NCBI RefSeq assembly: GCF_016239305.1
Contig: NZ_JAEHOQ010000013.1
Coordinates: 54,262-118,261 of the forward strand
Length of the DNA: 64,000 nt
DNA from: Proteus vulgaris
Lineage (GTDB): Bacteria; Pseudomonadota; Gammaproteobacteria; Enterobacterales; Enterobacteriaceae
Reading direction: 5' to 3'
The notes beneath the pieces were generated by a model. It searched no databases and had not been told where the DNA came from. It saw only the letters and a list, made by a program, of their open reading frames with translations. This document shows, piece by piece, positions 1-11,781 of this stretch. A program made the translations under genes and the position numbers. How positions within the stretch are numbered: the first letter of the stretch is position 1; each line of letters begins with the position of its first letter.

Positions 1-827
1 GAAATGTTGACGCCTTGCGCTACAAACCCATGCACCCACTCAGGGGCGTTAATTAACACTTCACTAGCGGTAACTTGTGATCCGAACTCACCGAATACAC
101 AGGCACCTGTCCCAGTTAAGCGTGACGGTGCATATTCTAACAGCCACGAAAGCAGATATTCAACCTCACGAAAACGTTTTCTTGCGATCATTTCACAGTC
201 ATTTTCGAACGGAGCCTTTAATAATGCGCCAAGAGAGCGAATAGGAGAATTACGTTTTAATTCTGGATCTGTGAAGATTGTCGGGGTTGGAATCGAAATT
301 CCGGGGTGTGCGACCAAATACCATTGCTCTTTTGGCTCTGCAGGGGTCAAAATTTCACCAACGCCTTCGGCGAACGCAGCATGACCTTTTACAAAAACAG
401 GGACATCAGCCCCTAAACTTACCCCTAATTCGGCTAAGGTTTCATCACTTAAACCCGCTTGCCAGTGGTAATTAAGTGCAATTAATGTGGTTGCAGCGTT
501 AGATGAGCCTCCACCTAAGCCACCCCCCATTGGAAGTTTTTTATCAACACTGATATCAGCCCCTTGATACTTCAAAGGAATATTATGTTGTTGGCAATAG
601 TCACGCAATAATTTAGCGGCTTTAATAATTAAATTATCTTTATCTTCTACGCCTTCAATCGGCGTTAAGATAGTTAACTGGGTATCATCACGAGGGGTAA
701 TCGTTAATGTGTCACCGTAATCTAAAAACTGGAATAACGTTTGTAGATTATGATAACCATCTGAGCGTTTCCCTGTGATGTAGAGAAAAAGGTTTAATTT
801 GGCAGGAGAAGGCCAACTTAGAGTCAT
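1..827 (-). CDS. ispE: 4-diphosphocytidyl-2-C-methyl-D-erythritol kinase, 3' end cut by window
   Basis: This GHMP-family kinase phosphorylates CDP-methylerythritol in the cytoplasmic MEP route to isoprenoid precursors. Reading the minus strand from the ATG at 827 gives an open frame of 275 codons to the window edge. It starts [19 protein letters not shown] and contains the glycine-rich ATP loop ([12 protein letters not shown]) and the late TGACVFGEF segment. The last visible residues ([11 protein letters not shown]) match the end of the enterobacterial protein, so only about ten residues are missing. Its ATG overlaps the lolB stop by 4 bases (ATGA), so the pair is translationally coupled, as in E. 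coli. Confidence 0.96.
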   Translation of the reverse strand, partial: MTLSWPSPAKLNLFLYITGKRSDGYHNLQTLFQFLDYGDTLTITPRDDTQLTILTPIEGVEDKDNLIIKAAKLLRDYCQQHNIPLKYQGADISVDKKLPMGGGLGGGSSNAATTLIALNYHWQAGLSDETLAELGVSLGADVPVFVKGHAAFAEGVGEILTPAEPKEQWYLVAHPGISIPTPTIFTDPELKRNSPIRSLGALLKAPFENDCEMIARKRFREVEYLLSWLLEYAPSRLTGTGACVFGEFGSQVTASEVLINAPEWVHGFVAQGVNI

Positions 828-1462
828 TGCTGTATATCCCAGTTATCCATTTTTAATTTGATAATACGTTCACCTTGTTTTAACTCAAGGCGTTGTGGCA
901 GGTTGGGGGTAGTGCTTGAATCATAAGCTTGGTAAGTTACATGCCAATCACCTTCGGGTGTGGGTAAAGTGACAGATTTTAATAAGTGATTTGCATCTAA
1001 CTCAAAATTAGTTGCATCACCCGGTAAACCAACAAGCCAGGCGCGTAGGTTTTTCAGTGGAATAACCATGCCGGTAAGTTGATAAATCATCTCTGCGGGG
1101 TTATCACTATAGTATTTTTTGCCTTTATTATCCGTGACTTCAATGACACCTGGCATAACATTTAAATCAAGCTCTGTGGTACCTAGCGGATTCGTCAATA
1201 ATAAACGATAACGCTCATCTGCTTTATCTTGCCAATAGAATCGGGCATAAGTTTTGTTTGTATCTTCGAAATAAGCGAAAGCGCCTCGAGTTTCATATTG
1301 TGAAATTTTCTTTAATGCTTGTTGGCGAGCTTGCCATTGCACATCGTTATCAGACGCAGAGCCTTGTGTCTTTATCTGATTTAGATTACAGGCACTCAGC
1401 AACAACGCCGTAAGCGGGATGATACGCAGGAGTTGTTTGGTTGAAAAAAAGCGTGAACGCAT
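824..1462 (-). CDS. lolB: Outer-membrane lipoprotein insertion factor LolB
   Basis: LolB takes lipoproteins from the periplasmic carrier LolA and inserts them in the outer membrane. The 212-residue product has a lipoprotein signal peptide with lipobox LLLSAC and Cys25 as the modified residue. The rest is a single LolB domain of normal length (E. coli about 207). It lies divergently from hemA and upstream of ispE, the conserved hemA/lolB-ispE arrangement. Its stop overlaps the ispE start by 4 bases. The divergent gap to hemA (about 240 bases) must hold both promoters; I see no clear consensus boxes there. Confidence 0.96.
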   Translation of the reverse strand: MRSRFFSTKQLLRIIPLTALLLSACNLNQIKTQGSASDNDVQWQARQQALKKISQYETRGAFAYFEDTNKTYARFYWQDKADERYRLLLTNPLGTTELDLNVMPGVIEVTDNKGKKYYSDNPAEMIYQLTGMVIPLKNLRAWLVGLPGDATNFELDANHLLKSVTLPTPEGDWHVTYQAYDSSTTPNLPQRLELKQGERIIKLKMDNWDIQQ

Positions 1463-1702
1463 AGCTGAGACATTCCTTTAATTCGTTATTAGTTAAAAAA
1501 AAGAGTATCATAAACCTTATGATATAACGATATTTCGTTAAATTGTGTATAGAAATCTTCTATCACTCAAGTAAGCTCTTTTATTGAATCTGTTCATCAA
1601 GTAGAATGGCGGAAATGAAGAGTCCATACTAAATGCGCTGTTTTAGGTTTACACTAAGTCAAGTCGCGAGGCGGTATTTATTCATAACTCGATATAGTTG
1701 AT

Positions 1703-2965
1703 ATGACGTTATTAGCATTAGGTATTAATCATAAAACAGCCCCCGTTGCTTTACGTGAGAAAGTTTCTTTTTCTCCCGATACCATGGGTGATGCCTTAAA
1801 TAACCTCTTACAGCAACCCGCTGTCAGAGGCGGTGTTGTGCTGTCCACTTGTAACCGTACTGAGCTCTATCTGAGTATGGAAGACAAAGAAAATAGCCAT
1901 GAACAGCTTATTCGCTGGTTATGTCAATATCACCAAATAGAGCCCAATGAACTGAAAAGCAGTGTTTATTGGCATCAAGATAATCAAGCTGTCAGTCATC
2001 TAATGCGAGTGGCAAGCGGTTTAGATTCTCTCGTATTAGGTGAACCTCAAATTTTAGGGCAAGTTAAAAAAGCCTTTGCTGATTCTCAAAGTTATGATTC
2101 GCTCTCTTCAGAGCTGGAACGTTTGTTTCAGAAATCTTTTTCAGTTGCGAAAAGAGTGAGAACAGAGACACAAATCGGTGCTAATGCAGTTTCTGTTGCT
2201 TTTGCTGCTTGTACCTTAGCGCGTCAAATCTTTGAATCATTATCTTCTTTGACTATTTTATTGGTTGGCGCGGGTGAAACGATAGAATTAGTTGCTCGTC
2301 ATCTTCGTGAACATCAAGTTAAAAAAATCATTATTGCTAACCGAACTAAAGAGCGTGCTCAGCGTTTAGCCAATGAAGTCGATGCGGATGTTATTACATT
2401 ATCAGAGATTGATGAATGTCTATCGCAAGCTGATATTGTTATTAGTTCTACCGCAAGTCCTTTGCCTATTATTGGTAAAGGGATGGTTGAAAGGGCACTT
2501 AAAAAACGCCGCAATCAACCTATGTTGCTGGTGGATATTGCGGTTCCGCGAGATATTGAACAAGATGTTGAAAAGCTCAATAACGTCTACCTTTATAGTG
2601 TTGATGATTTAGAAGCGATTATTCAACATAACCGCGAACAACGCCAAGCTGCAGCTATTCAAGCCGAACATATTGTCCAACAAGAAAGTGGACAATTTAT
2701 GGATTGGCTACGAGCGCAAGGTGCCGTGGGTGCGATTAGAGAATATCGAGACAGCGCTGAAATGTTACGTGCAGAAATGACAGAAAAAGCCATCACATTG
2801 ATACAAAACGGAGCAGATGCAGAAAAAGTTATTCAGCAACTCTCGCATCAATTGATGAATCGTCTAATTCACACACCAACAAAATCTCTTCAACAGGCTG
2901 CCAGTGATGGTGATATTGAACGCCTGAATCTATTACGTGAAAGTTTGGGTATTACCCATAATTAA
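1703..2965 (+). CDS. hemA: Glutamyl-tRNA reductase
   Basis: HemA reduces glutamyl-tRNA(Glu) with NADPH to glutamate-1-semialdehyde, the first committed step of C5-pathway haem synthesis. The 420-residue protein has the catalytic Cys50 in the STCNRTELY motif, the [18 protein letters not shown] signature and a Rossmann segment ([15 protein letters not shown]). The C-terminal dimerisation helix ends normally. It is the first gene of a tight hemA-prfA-prmC-sirB1-kdsA run. The product is regulated by proteolysis in related bacteria, but nothing in the DNA shows that here. Confidence 0.98.
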   Translation: MTLLALGINHKTAPVALREKVSFSPDTMGDALNNLLQQPAVRGGVVLSTCNRTELYLSMEDKENSHEQLIRWLCQYHQIEPNELKSSVYWHQDNQAVSHLMRVASGLDSLVLGEPQILGQVKKAFADSQSYDSLSSELERLFQKSFSVAKRVRTETQIGANAVSVAFAACTLARQIFESLSSLTILLVGAGETIELVARHLREHQVKKIIIANRTKERAQRLANEVDADVITLSEIDECLSQADIVISSTASPLPIIGKGMVERALKKRRNQPMLLVDIAVPRDIEQDVEKLNNVYLYSVDDLEAIIQHNREQRQAAAIQAEHIVQQESGQFMDWLRAQGAVGAIREYRDSAEMLRAEMTEKAITLIQNGADAEKVIQQLSHQLMNRLIHTPTKSLQQAASDGDIERLNLLRESLGITHN

Positions 2966-2993
2966 CTTTGTCTAACAGGATCTTAATCTACGA

Positions 2994-4076
2994 ATGAAGC
3001 CTTCTATTGTCGCTAAGTTGGAAGCTCTACAAGAGCGTTATGAAGAAATTCAGGCACTTCTGTCAGAAGCCGATGTGATTGCCTCTCAGGAGCGTTTTCG
3101 TGCGCTTTCAAAAGAATACTCTCAATTAACCGACGTCACGGCTTGTTTTAGTCAATGGCGAAAAGTGCAAGACGACATCGAAGCAGCAGAAATGATGCTT
3201 GATGATCCTGAAATGAAAGAAATGGCGCAAGAAGAGCTGAAAGAAGCGCAAGCACTAAACGATGATTTAGAGCAACAATTACAAGTGTTGTTACTGCCTA
3301 AAGATCCTGATGATGAATTTAACTGTTTCCTTGAAATTCGTGCAGGAACAGGTGGGGATGAAGCCGCGTTATTTGCTGGTGATTTATTCCGTATGTATAG
3401 CCGTTATGCTGAATCACGTCGCTGGCGTATTGAAGTCATGAATGCTAACGAAGGTGAGCATGGTGGCTATAAAGAAGTCATTGCAAAAGTAGTGGGTGAT
3501 GGCGCTTACGGGGTATTAAAATTTGAATCAGGTGGTCACCGCGTTCAACGTGTACCAGAAACAGAATCTCAAGGTCGTATTCATACCTCGGCTTGTACGG
3601 TCGCAGTATTAGCTGAAGTACCAGAAGCTGAATTGCCTGAAATTAGCCCAAGCGATTTACGTATTGATACATTCCGTTCGTCAGGTGCAGGTGGTCAGCA
3701 CGTTAACACCACCGATTCTGCAATTCGTATCACGCATATTCCAACTGGCATTGTGGTGGAATGTCAGGATGAGCGTTCACAGCACAAAAATAAAGCCAAA
3801 GCGATGTCTGTATTAGGTGCGCGTATTCGTGCCGCTGAAATGCAAAAACGTCAAGAAGCCGAAGCTTCTGAACGTCGTAACTTATTAGGCTCTGGCGATC
3901 GTTCTGACCGTATTAGAACGTATAACTTTCCACAAGGGCGAGTTACAGATCACCGTATCAACCTCACATTTTATCGTTTAGATGAAGTGATGGAAGGAAA
4001 ATTAGAACCTCTAATTCAACCTATTGTCACTGAATATCAAGCGGATCAGCTTTCTGCACTTTCTGAGTTAAATTAA
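2994..4076 (+). CDS. prfA: Peptide chain release factor 1
   Basis: RF1 recognises UAA and UAG and triggers peptide release on the ribosome. The 360-residue protein has normal length. The GGQ catalytic motif is at residues 233-235 ([11 protein letters not shown]). The codon-reading tripeptide is P188-E189-T190, where E. coli has PAT; the PxT pattern is kept. The gene begins 28 bases after hemA. Its TAA stop shares one base with the prmC ATG (TAATG), so the factor and its own methyltransferase are coupled. Confidence 0.98.
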   Translation: MKPSIVAKLEALQERYEEIQALLSEADVIASQERFRALSKEYSQLTDVTACFSQWRKVQDDIEAAEMMLDDPEMKEMAQEELKEAQALNDDLEQQLQVLLLPKDPDDEFNCFLEIRAGTGGDEAALFAGDLFRMYSRYAESRRWRIEVMNANEGEHGGYKEVIAKVVGDGAYGVLKFESGGHRVQRVPETESQGRIHTSACTVAVLAEVPEAELPEISPSDLRIDTFRSSGAGGQHVNTTDSAIRITHIPTGIVVECQDERSQHKNKAKAMSVLGARIRAAEMQKRQEAEASERRNLLGSGDRSDRIRTYNFPQGRVTDHRINLTFYRLDEVMEGKLEPLIQPIVTEYQADQLSALSELN

Positions 4077-4924
4077 TGAATTATGAACAATGGCTGCGTC
4101 AAGCAGCCTTGCAATTAATTGAAAGTGACAGCCCTAAACGTGATGCTGAAATTCTACTTGGGCACGTAACACAACGTGCTCGAACGTATTTAATTGCCTT
4201 CAATGAAACGTTGCTTTCACAAAATGAGTTAACACAATTATCGCAATTATTGACTCGACGTATTAAAGGTGAGCCTATTGCTTATTTAGTGGGCGAAAGA
4301 GAGTTTTGGTCACTGCCTTTAAAAGTCTCGCCTGCAACATTAATTCCCCGTCCTGATACTGAATGTCTTGTTGAACAAGCGTTAGAAAAACTGCCAACAG
4401 AGCCAACAACTATTCTTGACTTAGGAACAGGAACGGGTGCTATTGCACTTGCTATGGCGTCAGAGCGTCCTGATTGCCATATTATTGGTGTGGATTTACA
4501 AGCCCAAGCAGTGGCATTAGCACAAGTGAATGCGACCCGCTTAGCATTAAACAACACAGAGTTTATGGAAAGTTGCTGGTTTAGTTCACTCTCTGGGTAT
4601 CAATTTGGTATGATAATTAGTAATCCTCCTTACATAGATGAAAATGATGAGCATATTCATCAGGGGGATGTTCGTTTTGAACCTTTAACCGCGTTAGTTG
4701 CTGGTAATAACGGTTTTGCTGATATCGAGATTATCATTGAAACTGCCCGCCAATTTTTAACTGATAAAGGTTGGGTATTACTGGAGCACGGTTGGCAGCA
4801 AGGTGAAGGTGTTCGCAAAATTTTTACTGATAAGGGTTACTGCTGTGTGGAAACTTTCCGTGATTATGGCGGTAATGAGCGAGTGACAGTAGGTCGTTGG
4901 AATTATGATAGAAACCATAGCTGA
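4076..4924 (+). CDS. prmC: Release factor glutamine methyltransferase
   Basis: PrmC (HemK) methylates the glutamine of the GGQ motif in RF1 and RF2 using S-adenosylmethionine. The 282-residue protein has the SAM loop DLGTGTG at about 115-121 and the NPPY catalytic motif at 183-186, typical of amide-N methyltransferases. It overlaps prfA by one base, the gene for its substrate. Its last 20 bases overlap the start of sirB1. In E. coli sirB2 lies between these two genes; here it is absent. Confidence 0.97.
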   Translation: MNYEQWLRQAALQLIESDSPKRDAEILLGHVTQRARTYLIAFNETLLSQNELTQLSQLLTRRIKGEPIAYLVGEREFWSLPLKVSPATLIPRPDTECLVEQALEKLPTEPTTILDLGTGTGAIALAMASERPDCHIIGVDLQAQAVALAQVNATRLALNNTEFMESCWFSSLSGYQFGMIISNPPYIDENDEHIHQGDVRFEPLTALVAGNNGFADIEIIIETARQFLTDKGWVLLEHGWQQGEGVRKIFTDKGYCCVETFRDYGGNERVTVGRWNYDRNHS

Positions 4925-5717
4925 TTACGAATTTAATAAAGCCCCTTTAGTTAAGGGCATGATCCTTATCTCTCAGGCTATTCGACCTGATTTTCCGACC
5001 ACTTCTGTTGGCTATCAATTAGCACGACTTGTTGAGCAAGCAGAAGCTGAAATTCCTAAGCAAGGAAACATCAAAGAGCAAATAGAAGCATTACTAAAAC
5101 TGTTTTATAAGCAGTGGCACTTTAGTGGTGCAAGTGGCAAATATTGTCTTTCCGATACATTATGGTTAGATAAAGTATTAGCGACACATGTGGGTTCTCC
5201 TGTTTCACTAGGTTCGATTCTTATTTATATCGCACAAGCGTTAAATCTGCCGTTAGCTCCCGTTATTTTTCCTACACAACTTATCATCAGAATAGATGTT
5301 CCCAATGAAAAAACGATATTTTTAAACCCAATAAATGGCGAATATCTATCACAACATACCCTAGAAGTTTGGTTAAAAGGGAATGTAGGAAATAATTCGG
5401 TGTTATTAGAGGCCGATTTAGAAGAATCAGAATACAGCTCCATTATTCGCAAGCTTTTAGATACCTTGAAAGTGTCTTTAATGGAAGAAAAGAATATGGA
5501 ACAAGCATTAAAAGCCAGTGAAACGGTATTAATGTTTGATCCTGAAGATCCTTATGAGATACGTGATCGTGGACTGATTTTTGCTCAGTTAGAGTGTCAT
5601 CATGTGGCAATTTCTGACTTAAACTATTTTGTTGAGCAGTGTCCCGAAGATCCTATTTCAGAGATGATTAAAATTCAAATTCATTCGATAGAGCAAAATC
5701 CAGTTGTTCTACATTAA
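4905..5717 (+). CDS. sirB1: SirB1 family protein (transglutaminase-like plus TPR)
   Basis: The 270-residue protein matches the SirB1/YchA family over its whole length. The N-terminal two thirds form the SirB1 transglutaminase-like fold and the C-terminal part is TPR-like, with the conserved stretches DPEDPYEIRDRG and FVEQCPEDPISEM. The biochemical role is not known; the name came from effects on Salmonella invasion regulation. The ATG at 4905 lies inside the prmC 3' end; no strong ribosome site precedes it, which fits translational coupling. kdsA follows after 57 bases. Confidence 0.93.
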   Translation: MIETIADYEFNKAPLVKGMILISQAIRPDFPTTSVGYQLARLVEQAEAEIPKQGNIKEQIEALLKLFYKQWHFSGASGKYCLSDTLWLDKVLATHVGSPVSLGSILIYIAQALNLPLAPVIFPTQLIIRIDVPNEKTIFLNPINGEYLSQHTLEVWLKGNVGNNSVLLEADLEESEYSSIIRKLLDTLKVSLMEEKNMEQALKASETVLMFDPEDPYEIRDRGLIFAQLECHHVAISDLNYFVEQCPEDPISEMIKIQIHSIEQNPVVLH

Positions 5718-5738
5718 AAGTTTACGCAACGTACTTGA

Positions 5739-6629
<891 letters not shown>

Positions 6630-6636
6630 AATTGTC

Positions 6637-7560
6637 ATGCAACTGCATACAGTAGTGAATATGTTCGGCGCTGATCTTCAGCGCCGTTATCACGAAAAGA
6701 TCCATAAAATCACCCTTCATGGCGGTTTCAATTGTCCTAATCGAGATGGTACATTAGGGCGAGGTGGCTGTACTTTCTGTAATGTCTCCTCTTTTGCTGA
6801 TGAACAAACCCAATATCATTCCATTGAAGAACAAATTGCATTACAAGCTAAAAATATTAACCGAGCGCATCGATACCTCGCTTATTTTCAAGCCTATACT
6901 AGCACTTATGCCGAAGTAGAATACTTACGTACTTTATATGAAACCGCGTTATTACAAGCTGATATAGTAGGACTATGTGTAGGAACTCGACCAGATTGTG
7001 TACCGATTAGTGTGTTAGATTTATTGCAAGGTTATTGTGAGCAAGGTTATGAAGTGTGGTTAGAGCTTGGTTTACAAACCGCCCATGATAAAACATTAAG
7101 GCACATTAATCGTGGGCATGATTTTCAATGTTATCAAGCAACAACACGAGAGGCTCGTCGTCGTGGTTTAAAAGTGTGTACGCACCTTATTGTCGGATTA
7201 CCAAGAGAAGATCATTTGCTTAATATGCAAACATTAGATCGTGTGATTGAAACGGGTACTGACGGGCTTAAATTACACCCTTTACATATTGTTGAAGGCA
7301 GCACGATAGCTAAGGCATGGAAAGCGGGGCGTATTAATGCATTGACGCAAGAACAATATGTTTATACTGCGGGTGAGATGATCCGCCATACTCCTCCTGA
7401 AATCATTTATCACCGCGTTTGTGCCAGCGCGAGAAAACCGACCTTACTTGCCCCAGAATGGTGTGAAAATCATTGGCTTGGGATGAATGCACTTTATCAA
7501 GATTTATTAAAAAAAGGCGTGCAAGGAAGTGGGATTGGTAACATGTTTATCCCTTATTAA
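6637..7560 (+). CDS. yhcC: Radical SAM protein YhcC (TIGR01212 family)
   Basis: The 307-residue protein is an iron-sulfur radical SAM enzyme of the YhcC family; its substrate is not established. The cluster cysteines are Cys33, Cys45 and Cys48, an unusual C-x11-C-x2-C spacing typical of this family rather than CxxxCxxC. Other family stretches include YLAYFQAYTSTYAEV, GTRPDCVP and LELGLQTAHD. In E. coli yhcC sits elsewhere, next to gltB. Here it starts 7 bases after kdsA and is probably cotranscribed. A strong bidirectional hairpin lies after it. Confidence 0.92.
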   Translation: MQLHTVVNMFGADLQRRYHEKIHKITLHGGFNCPNRDGTLGRGGCTFCNVSSFADEQTQYHSIEEQIALQAKNINRAHRYLAYFQAYTSTYAEVEYLRTLYETALLQADIVGLCVGTRPDCVPISVLDLLQGYCEQGYEVWLELGLQTAHDKTLRHINRGHDFQCYQATTREARRRGLKVCTHLIVGLPREDHLLNMQTLDRVIETGTDGLKLHPLHIVEGSTIAKAWKAGRINALTQEQYVYTAGEMIRHTPPEIIYHRVCASARKPTLLAPEWCENHWLGMNALYQDLLKKGVQGSGIGNMFIPY

Positions 7561-7640
7561 GTAAATTATTTCTTATATTAAGAATAAACGTTGAAATTAA
7601 TAACGTCTCAAATTAAATGTTATAATTATTCATAATTAAA

Positions 7641-7679
7641 AACGCCTTTAATCTTTATCTAATATTAATTAAAGGCGTT
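7641..7679. terminator. Bidirectional intrinsic terminator between yhcC and dauA
   Basis: Perfect 12-bp inverted repeat (aacgcctttaat at 7641-7652, its complement at 7668-7679) with a 15-base loop. There are A residues on the left and a T-rich run on the right, so it can serve both convergent genes. Confidence 0.85.
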
Positions 7680-7707
7680 AATTTTTTTATCTGAAAAATC
7701 TAAATAT

Positions 7708-9408
7708 CTATTGAATTAATTCCAAGTCATCCAGTGCTTTTTGTAATGAAGGATAAAAATTAAGTTCTCCTTCAATGGGGGTAACTCTTGCTCTTGCCAA
7801 CGTTTTTAAAGGTTGGAAAGGAATATCACACACAATAATATGAGTGTCATGTTTTACATCAGTCACAAAATGTTGGAAGGCGTGTAAGCCCCCTGCATCT
7901 AAGACTGGCACAGCATCCCATTGCATAATAACGGTTTTATAACCTTTGCTACGCTCACGTAATTCATTAAAAATACGCTCAGCAGCCGCAAAGAATAGCG
8001 GGCCATTAACACGCACAACTAATAACTGTTTATCATCATCGGTATAAGGGGATTCAGTTATTTTGGTCATATTGGCAATACGACGCATAAATAACAGTGA
8101 AGCCAATACGATACCGATAGTAATGGCAATGACCATATCAAAGAGAACGGTGAGTGATAAACATAACACTAAGACAATAATATCGTCTTTAGGGGCGTGA
8201 CGAATAAGATCAATCACTTTACGCGCTTCACTCATATTCCATGCAACAATTAACAGCAGTGCTGACATTGCGGCTAAAGGTAAATATGAAAGAAATGGCG
8301 CTAATACCAGTAAAGTTAGTAATACCAATAATGAGTGAACAATAGCTGAAACTGGCGATGTTGCACCTGCACGGACGTTAGCTGCTGAACGCGCAATAGC
8401 CGCCGTCGCTGTTATACCGCCAAAGAAAGGTGCGACAATGTTACCGACACCTTGTCCTAGTAATTCACCATTAGAGTGGTGCTTTTTACCTGTCATGCCA
8501 TCAAGCACAACGGCACACAGTAACGATTCGATTGCACCTAACATTGCCATTGAAAAAGCCGCTGGTAACAAAGCAGAAACCGTACTCCAATTTAATTCAA
8601 GAGAGGCTCCAGTGCTTGGTAAATTCCAAGGTAAAACAAACTGAGGTAGTATTGGTGGAATACCTTGCCCAGTCGATCCATCTGGAAGTAGATAACTAAA
8701 TTGTGAGCCAATCGTTGCAACTTCATGGCCAAACATATTCATAATACCCATCACTGCAGTACCCGCGATTAAAGCGGGTAAATGCCCTGGTAAGCGTAAA
8801 TTTAATTTTGGCCAGTAGATTAAAACAAACAGTGTTGTTAAGCCGATAAGCGTATCACCAAGGTGAATGGTAGGTAATGCAGAACCTAAGGCAATAATTT
8901 TATCGATATAAGTTTCGGGTACATGCGACATCTCAAGACCAAAAAAGTCTTTTATTTGCATGGTCGCGATGGTGATAGCAATCCCTGAGGTAAACCCAAG
9001 TGTTACAGAAACAGGAATATACTCGATGAGTTTACCAAAGCGAGCTAATCCCATAACAACTAAAATAACGCCCGACATTAATGTGGCAATCAATAAACCA
9101 CTTAAACCGAACTGCTGAGATACAGGATAAAGTATCACAACGAAAGCGGCTGTTGGGCCTGAAACACTGTAGCGAGAGCCACCAGAAACAGCAATAACTA
9201 TACCGGCAATAGCTGCGGTATAAAGACCGTATTGCGGAGGAACACCGCTACCAATTGCCAGTGCCATGGCTAATGGTATCGCAATAATTCCGACGGTGAT
9301 CCCTGCAATAATATCTTTTAATAAACGTGCAAAAGAGTAAGGCTCTTTTACACATGCATCAATAAATGCACTAAAGGGGCGAACCCGGTTAACTTTATGA
9401 GTTTTCAT
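7708..9408 (-). CDS. dauA: SulP-family anion transporter (DauA/YchM)
   Basis: The 566-residue inner-membrane protein is a SLC26/SulP transporter. Residues of about 30-440 form the multi-helix transport domain, with the family signature [19 protein letters not shown] and SGPTAAFVV near the N-terminus. The last 120 residues form a STAS domain ([31 protein letters not shown]). In E. coli DauA carries aerobic C4-dicarboxylates. There the gene sits beside prs-ispE; here it has moved to the other side of the hemA-kdsA block. Substrate assignment is by homology. Confidence 0.9.
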   Translation of the reverse strand: MKTHKVNRVRPFSAFIDACVKEPYSFARLLKDIIAGITVGIIAIPLAMALAIGSGVPPQYGLYTAAIAGIVIAVSGGSRYSVSGPTAAFVVILYPVSQQFGLSGLLIATLMSGVILVVMGLARFGKLIEYIPVSVTLGFTSGIAITIATMQIKDFFGLEMSHVPETYIDKIIALGSALPTIHLGDTLIGLTTLFVLIYWPKLNLRLPGHLPALIAGTAVMGIMNMFGHEVATIGSQFSYLLPDGSTGQGIPPILPQFVLPWNLPSTGASLELNWSTVSALLPAAFSMAMLGAIESLLCAVVLDGMTGKKHHSNGELLGQGVGNIVAPFFGGITATAAIARSAANVRAGATSPVSAIVHSLLVLLTLLVLAPFLSYLPLAAMSALLLIVAWNMSEARKVIDLIRHAPKDDIIVLVLCLSLTVLFDMVIAITIGIVLASLLFMRRIANMTKITESPYTDDDKQLLVVRVNGPLFFAAAERIFNELRERSKGYKTVIMQWDAVPVLDAGGLHAFQHFVTDVKHDTHIIVCDIPFQPLKTLARARVTPIEGELNFYPSLQKALDDLELIQ

Positions 9409-9954
9409 TTAGGCTTAAACCAAAATAAGAAGTCAGATGCCGAATAACGGCGATAAGAAAAAGAGAGGATATCGCTTTTATTCGCTGATAATAATGTGAT
9501 ACATCAAATTATTAATGTATATCTTAAAGCTTAGTGAAAATTAAATCAATTAAACTAATAAGTTAACGTAAAGAGATAATACAATGTATCTTATTGTATT
9601 TATTCTGTTGCTCGCTTGAAAATAAAGTTTAAATTTATTTTAAAATTATAAAAAGCGTTTTATTTTAGAATAAATGTCGTTTATAGAGAGATAATAAAAG
9701 TCGTTTTCTGTCATAAAAATACGATAGAGTTAAATAGCAACTAGATAAGCTACTTTCGAACATTAAAAATTAATTATTAGAGATTGTTAACTGATTAAAT
9801 ATTATTAAATAAAACGATTAAGCCAAAATAAAGAATAAAGTAAGTGATGTGTTGTATACTAAAGAAATAGTATCGAAAAATGAGTTTAAATGAGCTATAG
9901 ATGGAAAGAGAGAAAAAATAAACAGGTTGAAAAATCGATATTTCTTCCGCAAAA
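9409..9954. other. AT-rich intergenic region, no gene seen
   Basis: About 550 bases upstream of dauA and downstream of the tRNA. I see only very short open frames (for example 11 codons from 9584) and no recognisable RNA or repeat. It must contain the dauA promoter, but no clear consensus boxes could be chosen. Confidence 0.6.
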
Positions 9955-9988
9955 AGATAGAGCCTAGTTAAAAAACTAGGCTCTATCT
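9955..9988 (-). terminator. Intrinsic terminator of tRNA-Ser
   Basis: Perfect 15-bp inverted repeat (9955-9969 with 9974-9988) around a 4-base loop, followed on the minus strand by a run of T (AAAAA at 9951-9955 on the plus strand). It lies just after the tRNA 3' end. Confidence 0.9.
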
Positions 9989-9995
9989 TAGAATA

Positions 9996-10083
9996 TGGCG
10001 GTGAGAGAGGGATTCGAACCCTCGATACGTTGCCGTATACACACTTTCCAGGCGTGCTCCTTCAGCCTCTCGGACATCTCACC
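9996..10083 (-). tRNA. serX: tRNA-Ser (GGA anticodon)
   Basis: An 88-base class II tRNA read on the minus strand, beginning GGTGAGATGTCCGAG and ending with an encoded CCA at 9996-9998. The loop CTGGAAA puts anticodon GGA at 10047-10049 (plus strand TCC), reading UCC and UCU. It has the long variable arm typical of serine tRNAs and a GGTTCGAATCC T-loop. It closely matches E. coli serW/serX; serX also lies next to ghrA, which supports the symbol. Confidence 0.97.
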
Positions 10084-10400
10084 GTATTGTTGTTGGATAT
10101 GTACTTAACATCTCTCAACGGGGCGCTACTATAGGGAAAAGGAGCATAAGCGTCAACAGCTAAATGCATTTTTCTTTTAACTTTTGTATCAAGCAGTCAA
10201 ATAAAAAACAATATGCATAAATGCTAGACAAATTATGCAGTAAATCAATTCACGCAATAGGTTAGCGTATTGAAAAAAGAATTGAGATTTTCGTTAACTG
10301 GTTAACATTCTCAACATTTTTATTAACAACTTATTCAAAGAGACTTGAAATCAGAACGTAACCCTCGCACCCTATGATAAAAATGCTGGAGGAAGGCACA

Positions 10401-11342
10401 ATGAATATTATTTATTATCATCCTTTTTTTGACGCAGAGACATGGACCAATGGTATAAAGGCACGTTTGCCGAATGCTAATATACGCATTTGGGAACCCG
10501 GTGATAATCAACCCGCTGATTATGCTATGGTTTGGCTTCCTCCTTATGAAATGCTTGCAAGTCGTAACCAACTTAAAGGTATTTTTGCATTAGGGGCAGG
10601 CGTTGATGCTATCTTAAAACAAGAACAACAAAAGCCAGGTACACTGCCAACAGGTGTTCCTGTTATGCGTTTGGAAGACACCGGAATGGGACTTCAAATG
10701 CAAGAATATGCAATTGCGAAAGTGATGTATTATTTTCGTCGTATGGATGATTATAAACGCCAACAATCCCAACGTTTATGGAAACAGCTTCCTTCACACT
10801 CTTATGATGATTTTGTGATTGGTGTTTTAGGTGCTGGTGCTTTAGGTGGGAGTGTCGCAACTAAACTCGCTGAACTGGGTTTTAAAGTCCGTTGCTGGAG
10901 TCGCAGTGAAAAGCAAATTAAAAATGTTGAAAGTTTTTATGGTAAAGAGCAACTTAATGATTTCCTTAAAGAGTGTAATTTGTTGATTAACTTATTACCT
11001 TACACACCAGAAACTCATGGCATTTTGAATTTTTCTCTTTTTGAACAACTTAAGCCTTCTTCTTATTTAATTAACCTCGCTCGTGGCGCGCATTTAGTTG
11101 ATCAAGATTTATTAGAAGCGATAGATCAAGGATACATTGCTGATGCAACTCTTGATGTTTTTGCTCAAGAACCTTTGGCGGGTATGCATCCATTCTGGAC
11201 TCACCCTCGTGTTTCTATTACACCACATATTGCTGCGTTTACCATTCCAAATATTGCAATGGATACCATAGTTGAAAATATTCAACGAATTGAAAAAGGA
11301 GAGGCTCCTTTTGGAGTGGTTGATATGGATAGTGGTTATTAA
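10401..11342 (+). CDS. ghrA: Glyoxylate/hydroxypyruvate reductase A
   Basis: GhrA is an NADPH-dependent D-2-hydroxyacid dehydrogenase that reduces glyoxylate and hydroxypyruvate. I chose ATG 10401 because GGAGG lies 8 bases upstream and the protein then begins MNIIYYHP like E. coli; an in-frame ATG at 10374 is less likely. The 313-residue product has the Rossmann motif GVLGAGALGGSVA, the catalytic region NLARGAHLVDQD, and the final dimer segment. Its neighbour is tRNA-Ser, as in E. coli, but the phosphatase gene ycdX usually found next is missing. Confidence 0.93.
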   Translation: MNIIYYHPFFDAETWTNGIKARLPNANIRIWEPGDNQPADYAMVWLPPYEMLASRNQLKGIFALGAGVDAILKQEQQKPGTLPTGVPVMRLEDTGMGLQMQEYAIAKVMYYFRRMDDYKRQQSQRLWKQLPSHSYDDFVIGVLGAGALGGSVATKLAELGFKVRCWSRSEKQIKNVESFYGKEQLNDFLKECNLLINLLPYTPETHGILNFSLFEQLKPSSYLINLARGAHLVDQDLLEAIDQGYIADATLDVFAQEPLAGMHPFWTHPRVSITPHIAAFTIPNIAMDTIVENIQRIEKGEAPFGVVDMDSGY

Positions 11343-11371
11343 GTTTTTTCCTCTTATATTTTAACTTTAGG

Positions 11372-11406
11372 AAATAGGCGATAAGTTTTATATTTATCGC
11401 CTATTT
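11372..11406 (+). terminator. Probable terminator of ghrA
   Basis: Perfect 13-bp inverted repeat (aaataggcgataa at 11372-11384, complement at 11394-11406) with a 9-base loop, followed by a modest T-rich stretch. Confidence 0.7.
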
Positions 11407-11718
11407 TATCTCTACTTTTAAACAATATGATTTTTTAGTGTTTTATTTAAATTTATAAAACTCAAACTATAAAAATATATCTATTAATAATAACCTTATT
11501 AAAGCTTAGATTACATTATTAAAAATAATATTTAATGCTAATCAATATAAAGGTTAATCTTATTAAAAGAACAAATAAATATTATCAATATAAATCTATT
11601 CATCTAAACAGGAACCGCTTTTACTCTTAAGGCTAGAAGAATACACAGTCTATTTTTGTGGTCTTTATAGAATTAATCTCTGATTAATTGATGTTATCGA
11701 AAAGATAAATTTATTAAG
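11407..11718. other. AT-rich spacer, no gene seen
   Basis: About 310 bases between the ghrA hairpin and the promoter of the next gene. Stops occur densely in all frames. I recognise no RNA or repeat in it. Confidence 0.55.
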
Positions 11719-11748
11719 TTGTCATTTTAGTCAACTTGGTGATATAAA
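11719..11748 (+). promoter_or_regulatory. Sigma-70-type promoter with an embedded inverted repeat
   Basis: TTGTCA at 11719-11724 and TATAAA at 11743-11748 with an 18-base spacer. An inverted repeat AAGTTG/CAACTT (11716-11721 and 11732-11737) covers the -35 box and spacer and could be an operator. It lies about 35 bases before the oxygenase gene. Confidence 0.5.
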
Positions 11749-11781
11749 GTAGTTTCCCATGTTTATCAGACAATATACCTA

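Noticed and set aside
3555..3566. RF1 codon-reading motif PET in place of PAT
   Set aside because: The PxT pattern is kept, and PET is common among bacterial RF1 proteins as far as I know, so it does not suggest altered stop reading.
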